Origin: Sphingomonas sp. IBVSS2
Lineage (GTDB): Bacteria > Pseudomonadota > Alphaproteobacteria > Sphingomonadales > Sphingomonadaceae
Direction of reading: 5' to 3'
DNA length: 64,000 bases
Assembly: GCF_002127225.1 (NCBI RefSeq)
Contig: NZ_NFUR01000001.1
Span: 435,592-499,591 of the forward strand
Shown: positions 24,104-31,554 of the stretch, piece after piece
Position numbering within the stretch: position 1 is the first letter of the stretch
Layout of the letters: each line of letters starts with the position of its first letter
Notes under the pieces: model-generated
Told to the model about the DNA's origin: nothing
Seen by the model: the letters and a program-made list of their open reading frames with translations, nothing else
The model's database searches: none
Translations under genes and position numbers: made by a program

Positions 24104-24768
24104 GCCGCGATCTCCTTTATCCGGCCGGTGCCCGGCTCGATCGCGGCCAGGGCGGCGAGCGCCGGCTGGAGGCGAAGCCGCTCCTGCGCCTCGTGCCGGG
24201 CGCGGCGCTTCAGGCGAACGGCGACCGGCAGCAGCATGAGATTGGCGAGCAGCGCGCCATAAAGCGTGGCCAGCAGGGCGACGGCCATGGCACCGCCGAT
24301 CGCCTGCGGGTCCTTCATTGCGGCGAACATGCCGACCAGGCCGAGCAGCGTGCCGACCATGCCCATCGCCGGCGCCAGCTCCGCCGCGCCGGACCAGACT
24401 TCCCACGCGCCGCGCTGGCGCTCGAAGCGCGCGCAGCGGCGCTGCTCGAGCAGCGTCTCGACGTCCCGCGGCCCTGCGCCGTCGACGATCGCGGCAACGG
24501 CCGCGGCGATGTCCGGATCCTCGATCTTCGAGCGGTCGAGCGCGATCACGCCGTGGCGCCGCGCGATCCGGCCGAGCGCCGAGACCTGGGCCAGCAGGGG
24601 CTCCACATCGAAGCGCCGGCGCGGCAGCACGCCGAGCGCGGCGACCCCATGGGCCAGATCGCCCCCGGCATTGCGCAGCACGGTGCCGGCCAGCGTCCCC
24701 CCGCCGACGATGGCGAGCGCGAGCGGATCGAGGAAAGTCCCCAGGGCTGGAAGTACATTCATGTCCAT
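24100..24768 (-). CDS. MotA/PomA-like stator protein with three membrane helices (second pair)
   Basis: 222 residues from the ATG at 24768 (another at 24762). PomA-type core: DPLALAIVGGGTLAGTVL, PAMGMVGTLLGLVGMFAAMK and IGGAMAVALLATLYGALLAN, the two long helices that line the ion channel. Compared with MotA/PomA the first membrane helix is missing; the sequence starts directly at the second. The open frame upstream (to 24933) encodes no hydrophobic segment. Distinct from the canonical motA at 34140. A sigma54 site ends 12 bases before this ATG, so the mRNA may be nearly leaderless. Confidence 0.82.
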   Translation of the reverse strand: MDMNVLPALGTFLDPLALAIVGGGTLAGTVLRNAGGDLAHGVAALGVLPRRRFDVEPLLAQVSALGRIARRHGVIALDRSKIEDPDIAAAVAAIVDGAGPRDVETLLEQRRCARFERQRGAWEVWSGAAELAPAMGMVGTLLGLVGMFAAMKDPQAIGGAMAVALLATLYGALLANLMLLPVAVRLKRRARHEAQERLRLQPALAALAAIEPGTGRIKEIAA

Positions 24769-24779
24769 GCCTGCGTGGG

Positions 24780-24796
24780 TGCAAGACACGGGCCAA
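24780..24796 (-). promoter_or_regulatory. Sigma54 (-24/-12) promoter for the second stator operon
   Basis: The minus strand reads TTGGCCCGTGTCTTGCA, one mismatch from TTGGCACG-N4-TTGCA, with GG (24794-24793) and GC (24782-24781) 10 bases apart. The predicted start is at about 24769, one base before the ATG at 24768 and seven before the ATG at 24762. Confidence 0.7.
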
Positions 24797-24859
24797 CTGG
24801 CCGGCGCGGCCTGGAACGCCTGCCGGGCCGCACGGAGCGGCAACCCCCTGCCGCCGCAC

Positions 24860-24875
24860 CGGCAAAACCTTGCCG
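24860..24875. promoter_or_regulatory. Palindromic enhancer-like site between two divergent sigma54 promoters
   Basis: Perfect inverted repeat CGGCAA-AACC-TTGCCG. It is centred about 68 bp from the flgB sigma54 site and about 80 bp from the divergent motA-like one, the usual distance for a sigma54 enhancer. It resembles the ftr elements bound by FlbD in Caulobacter (similarity recalled, not computed), and an FlbD-like protein is encoded in the window. Confidence 0.6.
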
Positions 24876-24926
24876 CCGCCTGCCGGCTCCCAGGGGAAAC
24901 CGGGTTTTTTCGTCCCTCCAGGCAAA

Positions 24927-24944
24927 TTGGCACGGCGGTTGCAA
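24927..24944 (+). promoter_or_regulatory. Sigma54 (-24/-12) promoter for the flgBCDEFGHIJKL operon
   Basis: TTGGCACGGCGGTTGCAA is a full consensus match, with GG at 24929-24930 and GC at 24941-24942 separated by 10 bases. The predicted start at about 24954 gives a 25-base leader before flgB, which has GGGAGA 9-14 bases before its ATG. Confidence 0.9.
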
Positions 24945-24978
24945 AGAACCCGGCGAACTTTTGTGCGGGAGACGTGCA

Positions 24979-25332
24979 ATGCCCGATGACAAGCTATTCG
25001 GCGTACACGGTGCGGCGCTTGCCGTGCGCTCGCAGCGCATGGGCATGCTGGCGTCGAACATCGCCAACGCCGCGACCCCCGGCTACAAGGCGCGGGACGT
25101 GGATTTCCGCGCCGCGCTGAACAGCGCCACCACGCCGGGCGGCTCGCTCGATTCCGCGATCGACGCTAACACGCTCTACCGCGTGCCGCTCCAGCCCTCG
25201 GCCGACGGCAACACCGTCGAGCTCACCACCGAGCAGACCGCCTTCGCGGAGAATGCCGTCGCGTATCAGACGACGCTGTCGTTCCTCAACGGCCGCATCA
25301 ACCAGATCACGCGCGCGCTGAAGGGAGAATGA
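24979..25332 (+). CDS. flgB: Flagellar proximal rod protein FlgB
   Basis: 117 residues from the ATG at 24979. The N-terminal rod motif is clear (RMGMLASNIANAATPGYKAR), as is the C-terminal helix with ENAVAYQTTLSFLNGRINQI. First gene of the long plus-strand rod/hook operon. FlgB forms the rod segment nearest the MS ring with FlgC, FlgF and FliE and is exported without a cleaved signal. Confidence 0.95.
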   Translation: MPDDKLFGVHGAALAVRSQRMGMLASNIANAATPGYKARDVDFRAALNSATTPGGSLDSAIDANTLYRVPLQPSADGNTVELTTEQTAFAENAVAYQTTLSFLNGRINQITRALKGE

Positions 25333-25334
25333 GC

Positions 25335-25745
25335 ATGGGCGACCAGCCGCTTTCGATCTTCCAGGTATCCGGCCGCGCGATGAGCGCGCAGCTGGTGCGG
25401 ATGAACACCACGGCGTCGAACCTGGCCAATGTCGGCACGGTCGCGTCGAGCGCCGACGCCGCCTATCGCACGATCAAGCCGGTGTTCCGCACCGCCTTCG
25501 ACGAGGCGAGCGGCATGTCGACCGTCGATGTCGAGCAGGTCGTCACCGCGGGCTCCGATCCCACCAAGCGCTACGATCCCGGCAACCCCATGGCCGACAA
25601 GGACGGCAATGTCTGGGAAGCCGCCGTGGACGAGACCCGGGAGCTGGTCGACATGATGGAGACCGCCCGGAACTACCAGAACAACGTCGAAGTGATGCAG
25701 ACTGCCAAGCAGCTCATCGTCGACACCCTCAAGCTGGGCCGCTGA
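25335..25745 (+). CDS. flgC: Flagellar proximal rod protein FlgC
   Basis: 136 residues from the ATG at 25335, which has GGGAG seven bases upstream; an ATG at 25329 overlapping the flgB stop (ATGA) is also in frame but too close to that site. The FlgC hallmarks are present: MSAQLVRMNTTASNLANVGT near the start and VDMMETARNYQNNVEVMQTA at the end. Rod component next to FlgB. Confidence 0.94.
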   Translation: MGDQPLSIFQVSGRAMSAQLVRMNTTASNLANVGTVASSADAAYRTIKPVFRTAFDEASGMSTVDVEQVVTAGSDPTKRYDPGNPMADKDGNVWEAAVDETRELVDMMETARNYQNNVEVMQTAKQLIVDTLKLGR

Positions 25746-25747
25746 TC

Positions 25748-26455
25748 ATGAGTGATTTCGACAATACCCTCGCCGGACTGGGCATCTCCCGGTACAACAA
25801 GACGAGCACGACGAGCGGCACCACGCTCGACACGAAGGACACTTCGCGGCTCGGCAAGACCGACATGAACGTCTCCGACTTCCTGGCGCTGATGACGGCC
25901 CAGCTGAAGAACCAGGACCCGTTCCAGCCGGTCGACAACACCCAGATGGTCGCCCAGATGGCACAGTTCTCGTCGCTCTCGGGCATCACCGAGATGAGCT
26001 CGACGCTGAAGTCGATCGCCAGCAAGCTGAACGGCGGCACCCTCAACGACGCGCTCGGCTATGTCGGCAAGAACGTGCTCGTCCAGGGTTCCACCGCCTA
26101 TCCGCGCACCGGCGGCGGCCTGGCGGGCGCCGTGGCGCTCGACAAGGATGCGACCAACGTCTCCGTCACCATCAAGGATCAGAACGGCAACACGCTGAAG
26201 ACGATCGAGATGGGCAAGGAAGGCAAGGGCGCCGTGGCCTGGGAATGGGACGGCAAGACCGATGCCGGCGAGAATGCCGGCGCGGGGCCCTTCACGGTCA
26301 GCGTCACCGCCTCCAACGGCACCGGCAGCGTCAAGGCCTATCCGCTGGTCTGGGCGCCGGTCACCGCCGTCTCGATGGGATCCGACGGCAAGCCGGTCCT
26401 CACCCTTCCGGGCATCGGCAACGTGTCCACCGACGCCGTCTGGCAGGTCGGCTGA
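25748..26455 (+). CDS. flgD: Hook-capping protein FlgD
   Basis: 235 residues, two bases after flgC. The conserved N-terminal part reads FLALMTAQLKNQDPFQPVDN, followed by QMAQFSSLSGITEM, the FlgD signature. The C-terminal half has a Tudor/Fn3-like beta domain including the FLGD_Tudor and FlgD_ig portions (WEWDGKTDAGENAGAGPFTV). FlgD is the scaffold at the growing hook tip and is lost when the hook is complete. Confidence 0.95.
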   Translation: MSDFDNTLAGLGISRYNKTSTTSGTTLDTKDTSRLGKTDMNVSDFLALMTAQLKNQDPFQPVDNTQMVAQMAQFSSLSGITEMSSTLKSIASKLNGGTLNDALGYVGKNVLVQGSTAYPRTGGGLAGAVALDKDATNVSVTIKDQNGNTLKTIEMGKEGKGAVAWEWDGKTDAGENAGAGPFTVSVTASNGTGSVKAYPLVWAPVTAVSMGSDGKPVLTLPGIGNVSTDAVWQVG

Positions 26456-26483
26456 ATCCATTTTTTCCACGGAGTAACGGAAA

Positions 26484-27791
26484 ATGTCCTTCTTCACTTC
26501 GCTCTCGGGCCTGCAGGCAGCGCAGACCGACATGTCGACGATCTCGCACAATCTCGCGAACGTGCAGACCAACGGCTTCAAGAAGAGCTCGACCCAGTTC
26601 GCCGACGTCATCGCGTCGACCGCCAACATGAACCCGACCCAGATGGTCGGCTCGGGCGTGGTCGTGAAGGCGGTGCGCCAGCAATTCGGCCAGGGCGGCT
26701 TCACCCAGTCGTCGTCCTCGCTCGACGTGGCGATCTCGGGCGACGGCTTCTTCATCGTCAAGGGCGACGAGAAGAGCGGCAACGGCGTGGCCTATACCCG
26801 CAACGGCAGCTTCCAGGTCGATGCCGACCGCTATGTGGTCGACGCGCAGGGCAACAAGCTGCAGGTCTATCCGGTCGACGGCTCGGGCGCGGTGGTCGCG
26901 ACCGGCCTTTCCTCGACGGTGAGCCTGCGCCTGCCCCAGACCAGCGGCACGCCGCAGGCGACCGAGAACGTCAAGCTCGGCCTCAACCTCAATGCCGGCT
27001 CGGCGATCCCCTCGACCAACCCCAAGTTCGAGAGCGCCGGCTACAAGTTCGACCGTTTCGACCCGACCACCTACAACCAGTCGGTGCAGACGACGGTCTA
27101 TGACGCGAACGGCAACGCGCTGACGCTGACCAATTATTTCGTCCGCGAGACCAAGCCGACCGACAGCGACGCGACCAGCACCTGGAAAGTCTATTCCTTC
27201 GTCGGCGACCAGCAGCTCAATGCCGGCGACGACCCCGCCACGATGAAGCAGTTCGAGCTGAAGTTCGACAGCACCGGCAAGCTTTCCGAGCCGACCACGC
27301 CGATCACCTTCATGGGCTTCCTGGCGCCGGGCGCGACTTCGGAACAGGTGCTCAAGCTCGACCTGACCCAGGGCACCACCCAGGTGAGCTCGCCGTTCAG
27401 CCTCAACTCGACCAAGCAGGACGGCTCGCCCGTCGGCCAGATCGAAGGTGTGACGATCGCCGACGACGGCACGGTGACCGCGAGCTTCTCGAACGGCGAC
27501 ACCCAGGCGCTGGGCAAGGTCGTCCTCGCCAGCTTCACCAACAATGCGGGCCTGCGCCAGCTGGGCAACTCGACCTGGGCCGCCACCGGCTTCTCGGGCG
27601 ATGCGCGCCTGGGCGAGCCGGGCACCAACGGGTTCGGCGGCCTGATGTCGGGCGCGATCGAGCGCTCGAACGTCGACATCACCGAGGAACTGGTCAATCT
27701 GATCGCGGCACAGCGCAACTTCCAGGCGAATGCCAAGGCGCTCGATACCGCCAGCCAGATGTCCCAGACGATCTTCAACATCCGCAGCTGA
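26484..27791 (+). CDS. flgE: Flagellar hook protein FlgE
   Basis: 435 residues, about the enteric length. N-terminal rod/hook motif LSGLQAAQTDMSTISHNLAN with NGFKKSSTQFADV, central D2-type beta domain (DRFDPTTYNQSVQTTVYDAN), and the C-terminal block DITEELVNLIAAQRNFQANA. The start has GGAG ten bases upstream. FlgE polymerises into the universal joint; its length is set by FliK. Confidence 0.96.
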   Translation: MSFFTSLSGLQAAQTDMSTISHNLANVQTNGFKKSSTQFADVIASTANMNPTQMVGSGVVVKAVRQQFGQGGFTQSSSSLDVAISGDGFFIVKGDEKSGNGVAYTRNGSFQVDADRYVVDAQGNKLQVYPVDGSGAVVATGLSSTVSLRLPQTSGTPQATENVKLGLNLNAGSAIPSTNPKFESAGYKFDRFDPTTYNQSVQTTVYDANGNALTLTNYFVRETKPTDSDATSTWKVYSFVGDQQLNAGDDPATMKQFELKFDSTGKLSEPTTPITFMGFLAPGATSEQVLKLDLTQGTTQVSSPFSLNSTKQDGSPVGQIEGVTIADDGTVTASFSNGDTQALGKVVLASFTNNAGLRQLGNSTWAATGFSGDARLGEPGTNGFGGLMSGAIERSNVDITEELVNLIAAQRNFQANAKALDTASQMSQTIFNIRS

Positions 27792-27817
27792 TCCGATCGG
27801 CTGAGGAGGAGTAAGCA

Positions 27818-28561
27818 ATGGACCGGCTTGTCTATACCGCGATGTCGGGGCTCAGGAGCCAGATGCAGTCGCAGGCGACGATCGCGAACAACATCGCGAA
27901 CGCCTCGACCATCGGCTTCCGCGCCGAACGCGTCAGCTTCGACCGGCTGGTCCTGCAGGGCACCGGAATGGACTCGCGCCAGCTTGCCGCGGAGGAAGTC
28001 AGCGACTTCGACCGCTCGAAGGGCACGATGGTCCAGACCGGCAACCCGCTCGACGTCGCGGTGAACGGCGACGCCTGGATCGCGGTCCAGGCGACCGACG
28101 GCACCGAAGCCTATACGAGGCGCGGCGATCTCCGGATCGCGCCCTCGGGCGTGCTGGAAACCGGCGACGGTTTCCCGGTGATGGGGTCGGGGGGCCCCAT
28201 CACCGTGCCGCCCGCCGACAAGATCAGCATCGCCGAGGACGGCACCATTTCCATCGTGCCGCGCGGCGGCGACCCGACCCAGCCCCAGGAAGTCGGCAAG
28301 ATCAAGCTGGCGAGCACCGGCGGCAGCCAGACCGCCAAGGGGCTCGACAATCTTCTCCATGTGAAGGGCGGCGGCGTGCTGCCCGAGGACATGGACGCCA
28401 AGGTGACTTCCGGTTCGCTCGAGCAATCGAACGTGAACCTGACGCAGGCGCTGGTCGACATGATCGAGAACCAGCGCGCTTACGAAGTGCAGGCCAGCCT
28501 GCTCAAGGAAGCCAAGAACATGGACGAGAGCACCGCATCGCTGATGCGGATGCCGTCCTGA
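27818..28561 (+). CDS. flgF: Flagellar rod protein FlgF
   Basis: 247 residues. N-terminal motif YTAMSGLRSQMQSQATIANN then NIANASTIGFRAERVSFD; C-terminal block beginning ALVDMIENQRAYEVQASLLK. Proximal rod protein. The ATG follows AGGAGGAG at close spacing, one of the stronger ribosome sites in the operon. Confidence 0.95.
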   Translation: MDRLVYTAMSGLRSQMQSQATIANNIANASTIGFRAERVSFDRLVLQGTGMDSRQLAAEEVSDFDRSKGTMVQTGNPLDVAVNGDAWIAVQATDGTEAYTRRGDLRIAPSGVLETGDGFPVMGSGGPITVPPADKISIAEDGTISIVPRGGDPTQPQEVGKIKLASTGGSQTAKGLDNLLHVKGGGVLPEDMDAKVTSGSLEQSNVNLTQALVDMIENQRAYEVQASLLKEAKNMDESTASLMRMPS

Positions 28562-28576
28562 TTGAGGAGTTAGAAC

Positions 28577-29365
28577 ATGGGATCGGCAGCACTGCACATC
28601 GCGCGCACGGGCCTCGATGCTCAGGACACGCGCATGCGGGTCATCTCGAACAACCTGGCGAACGTGAACACCACGGCGTTCAAGAAGGACCGCGCCAGCT
28701 TCGAGACGCTCGCCTATCAGGTCGTCACCGCGCCCGGCGCCGCCTCGACCGCGGAGACCAAATACGCGACCGGCCTGAACCTGGGCACCGGCGTGCGCAT
28801 CCAGGGCACGCAGCGGCTCGAGACGCAGGGCTCGCTCCAGACCACGGGCAACGGCCTCGACATGGCGATCGATGGCAATGGCTATTTCCAGATCCAGCTG
28901 CCCGGCGGCGGCCTGGGCTATACCCGGGCGGGCAATTTCTCGCGCTCGGCCGAGGGCCAGCTGGTCACCGCCGAAGGCTATCAGGTGATGCCCGGCGTCA
29001 CCATTCCCGAAGGCGCCATCTCGGTCACCGTCGGCAGTGACGGCACCGTTTCGGCGCAGATGCCGAACCAGACCGACCTCACCCAGATCGGCCAGATCCA
29101 GGTGGCGAGCTTCCCCAATCCGGCGGGGCTCCAGGCGGTGGGCGACAATTACCTGATCGAGACGCCGGCGAGCGGCACGGTCGCGCTCGGCAATGCCGGC
29201 ATCGAAGGCCGCGGCACGATCCGCCAGGGCATGCTCGAGGGCTCGAACGTCAACGTCGTCGAGGAGCTGGTCGACATGATCGAGACCCAGCGCGCCTATG
29301 AGGTGAACTCGAAGATGATCTCGGCGACCGACGAGATGCTCAAATATGTCAACCAGAACATCTGA
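28577..29365 (+). CDS. flgG: Flagellar distal rod protein FlgG
   Basis: 262 residues, the typical FlgG length. Motifs include LHIARTGLDAQDTRMRVISN with NTTAFKKDRASFETL, and the C-terminal part of FlgG beginning NVVEELVDMIETQRAYEVNS. FlgG makes the distal rod that passes through the P and L rings. The hook-like family domain GTGVRIQGTQRLETQGSLQT (flg hook-basal body middle) is intact. Confidence 0.97.
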   Translation: MGSAALHIARTGLDAQDTRMRVISNNLANVNTTAFKKDRASFETLAYQVVTAPGAASTAETKYATGLNLGTGVRIQGTQRLETQGSLQTTGNGLDMAIDGNGYFQIQLPGGGLGYTRAGNFSRSAEGQLVTAEGYQVMPGVTIPEGAISVTVGSDGTVSAQMPNQTDLTQIGQIQVASFPNPAGLQAVGDNYLIETPASGTVALGNAGIEGRGTIRQGMLEGSNVNVVEELVDMIETQRAYEVNSKMISATDEMLKYVNQNI

Positions 29366-29375
29366 GGGGCGGATC

Positions 29376-30071
29376 ATGAAGCATCTTCACGCCCTCGCCA
29401 CCGCCGCACTGCTCGCCGCCGGGCTCGCCTTCGCCGCGACGCCCGCCCAGGCGCAGTTCCTGGGCATCGGCAAGAAGAAGCAGACGGAGGATTTTTCCGC
29501 GACGCTTCCCGCGCCGATCGCCGCCCAGCCGCCGGCCAATGGCGGCATCTTCCAGGCGGGCGACGGCTATGCCGCGCTCTACGAGGGCATGCGCGCGCGC
29601 CGCGTGGGCGATCCGCTGACCATCCTGCTGGTCGAGAAGACCGCCGCGTCCAAGTCGGCGGGCAGCAAGCTCGACAGCGGCGGCGGCTTCGGCCTGACGC
29701 CGCCCACCACCGGCGCGCTCTCGCTGTTCAAGGAAAGCGACGCCAGCGTGAGCGGCAAGCGCAACTTTGGCGGCACCGGCACGGCCGACCAGGCCAATGC
29801 GCTGTCGGGCGAGATCAGCGTCACCGTCGCCGCCGTCTATCCCAACGGCACGATGCTGGTGCAGGGCCAGAAGCGCGTGACCCTCAACCGGGGCGACGAG
29901 TTCGTCCAGATCAAGGGGCTGGTGCGCACCGCCGACATCGACGCGAACAACCGCGTGCTCTCGACCCGCGTCGCCGATGCCCGCATCGCCTATACCGGCA
30001 AGGGCGACGTCGCCCGCGCCAGCCGCCAGGGCTGGCTGAGCCGGTTCTTCTCCGTGATCAGCCCCTTCTAA
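29376..30071 (+). CDS. flgH: Flagellar L-ring protein FlgH, without a lipobox
   Basis: 231 residues from the ATG at 29376; an earlier in-frame ATG lies inside flgG. The FlgH core is clear: ARRVGDPLTILLVEKTAASK, the ISVTVAAVYPNGTMLVQGQK block and QIKGLVRTADIDANNRVLST. The N-terminus is an ordinary Sec signal peptide ending ATPAQAQFLG, with no cysteine anywhere near it. FlgH is a lipoprotein in enterics, anchored in the outer membrane, so the missing lipid anchor is a real oddity. Confidence 0.94.
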   Translation: MKHLHALATAALLAAGLAFAATPAQAQFLGIGKKKQTEDFSATLPAPIAAQPPANGGIFQAGDGYAALYEGMRARRVGDPLTILLVEKTAASKSAGSKLDSGGGFGLTPPTTGALSLFKESDASVSGKRNFGGTGTADQANALSGEISVTVAAVYPNGTMLVQGQKRVTLNRGDEFVQIKGLVRTADIDANNRVLSTRVADARIAYTGKGDVARASRQGWLSRFFSVISPF

Positions 30072-30088
30072 GAGCCGGAGCCAGCCAG

Positions 30089-31201
30089 ATGATCCGCCGC
30101 TTCCTCGCCCTCGCCGCCCTCGCGGCAATTGCTCTTGGCGCTGCCGCCACTCCCGCAGCGCATGCCCAGCGCGTAAAGGACCTGGGCGGGTTCCAGGGCA
30201 TCCGTACCAACCAGCTCACGGGCTATGGCATCGTCGTCGGCCTGCCGGGCACGGGCGACGACAATCTGGAATATACCGTCCAGTCGATGAAGGGCGTCGC
30301 CTCGCGCTTCGGCCTGCAGCTGCCCCAGGGCGTGGCGCCGGGGCTGAAGAACGCCGCGGTGGTGATGATCACCGCCGAGCTGCCCCCCTTCGCCAAGCCG
30401 GGCCAGAAGCTCGACATCACCGTATCGTCGATGGGCAAGGCCAAGTCGCTGCGCGGCGGCACGCTGATCCTCACCCCGCTCCAGGGCGCCGACGGCCAGA
30501 TCTATGCGATGGCACAGGGCAATCTCGCGGTCGGCGGCCTCGGCGCCGAAGGGGCCGACGGCTCGAAGATCGTCGTCAACACGCCGTCGTCGGGCCGCAT
30601 CCCGGAAGGGGCCACGGTCGAGCGCACGGTCGATACCGGCTTCGACAAGTCGCCCTTCCTCACCTTCAACCTCGCCCGGGCCGACTTCACCACGGCGCAG
30701 CGCGTGCAGGACGCGATCAACCTCCGCTTCGGCACCGGGCGCGCCCGCGCCATCGACGGCGTCTCGATCGCCATCCAGGCTCCCGCGGGCCGGGACGTCC
30801 GCGCCGAGCTGATGAGCGAAGTCGAGAACCTCACCGTCGAGGCCGCGGAAGCGCCCGCCAAGGTGATCGTCAACGCGCGCACCGGCACGGTGGTGATCAA
30901 CTCGGCCGTCCGCGTCAGCCCGGCGGCGGTAACGCATGGTAAACTGACCGTTCGTATTGATGAGAATCAGCGCGTCAGCCAGCCCGCACCGTTCAGCAAG
31001 GGCGAGACCCGCACCGAGCAGCACAGCACGCTGGGCGTGGAAGAGGAGAAGCGACCCATGTTCCTGATGGCACCGGGCCCCAAGCTTTCCGACGTCGTCA
31101 AGGCGGTGAACGCGATCGGCGCGTCGCCGGCGGACCTCGTCGCCATCCTCGAGGCGCTCAAGGAAGCCGGCGCGCTCAAGGCCGAGCTGATCGTCCTGTG
31201 A
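30089..31201 (+). CDS. flgI: Flagellar P-ring protein FlgI
   Basis: 370 residues with a Sec signal peptide (cleavage after ATPAAHA). Family motifs: RVKDLGGFQGIRTNQLTGYG, IVVGLPGTGDD and the C-terminal part with LSDVVKAVNAIGASPADLVA. FlgI builds the P ring in the peptidoglycan layer, with FlgA as its chaperone. The stop overlaps the flgJ GTG start. Confidence 0.97.
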   Translation: MIRRFLALAALAAIALGAAATPAAHAQRVKDLGGFQGIRTNQLTGYGIVVGLPGTGDDNLEYTVQSMKGVASRFGLQLPQGVAPGLKNAAVVMITAELPPFAKPGQKLDITVSSMGKAKSLRGGTLILTPLQGADGQIYAMAQGNLAVGGLGAEGADGSKIVVNTPSSGRIPEGATVERTVDTGFDKSPFLTFNLARADFTTAQRVQDAINLRFGTGRARAIDGVSIAIQAPAGRDVRAELMSEVENLTVEAAEAPAKVIVNARTGTVVINSAVRVSPAAVTHGKLTVRIDENQRVSQPAPFSKGETRTEQHSTLGVEEEKRPMFLMAPGPKLSDVVKAVNAIGASPADLVAILEALKEAGALKAELIVL

Positions 31202-31554
31202 GCAAGCTGCTCGGCCCCATCGGCAGCCCGTCGGGCGGCGTGTCGACCGATACGTCGCGCCTGGCGTCCAAGGAGAATCTCGAAGCCGCCGGCCAGCGCT
31301 TCGAGGCCGTCTTCACGGGCATGATGCTGAAATCGATGCGCCAGGCGAAACTGGGCGACGGGCTGTTCGACAGCAAGGGCGAGGACCAGTTCCGCGACAT
31401 GCAGGACCAGCAGCTGGCCCAGAGCATGGCCGTGCACGCCCCGATCGGCATCGGCAAGGCGATGACCGCCTTCCTGGCCAAGAGCATGAAGACCGAGGCG
31501 GCCGCGGAACCCGGCGCCGCATCGGCAGCCGCGCAAGGAGGCACCGTCAAATGA
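31198..31554 (+). CDS. flgJ: Rod-binding protein FlgJ, single-domain form
   Basis: 118 residues from a GTG that overlaps the flgI stop (GTGA). Only the N-terminal rod-cap domain is present: EAAGQRFEAVFTGMMLKSMR and LFDSKGEDQFRDMQDQQLAQ. The muramidase domain found in enteric FlgJ is missing, as in many alphaproteobacteria, and its role probably passes to the SLT protein at 21383-22267. The stop overlaps the flgK start (ATGA). Confidence 0.92.
   Translation: MSKLLGPIGSPSGGVSTDTSRLASKENLEAAGQRFEAVFTGMMLKSMRQAKLGDGLFDSKGEDQFRDMQDQQLAQSMAVHAPIGIGKAMTAFLAKSMKTEAAAEPGAASAAAQGGTVK

Noticed and set aside
24769..24933. Longer motA-like protein starting at 24933
   Set aside because: The added 55 residues have no membrane helix and would overlap the flgB sigma54 promoter; the start near 24768 is preferred.
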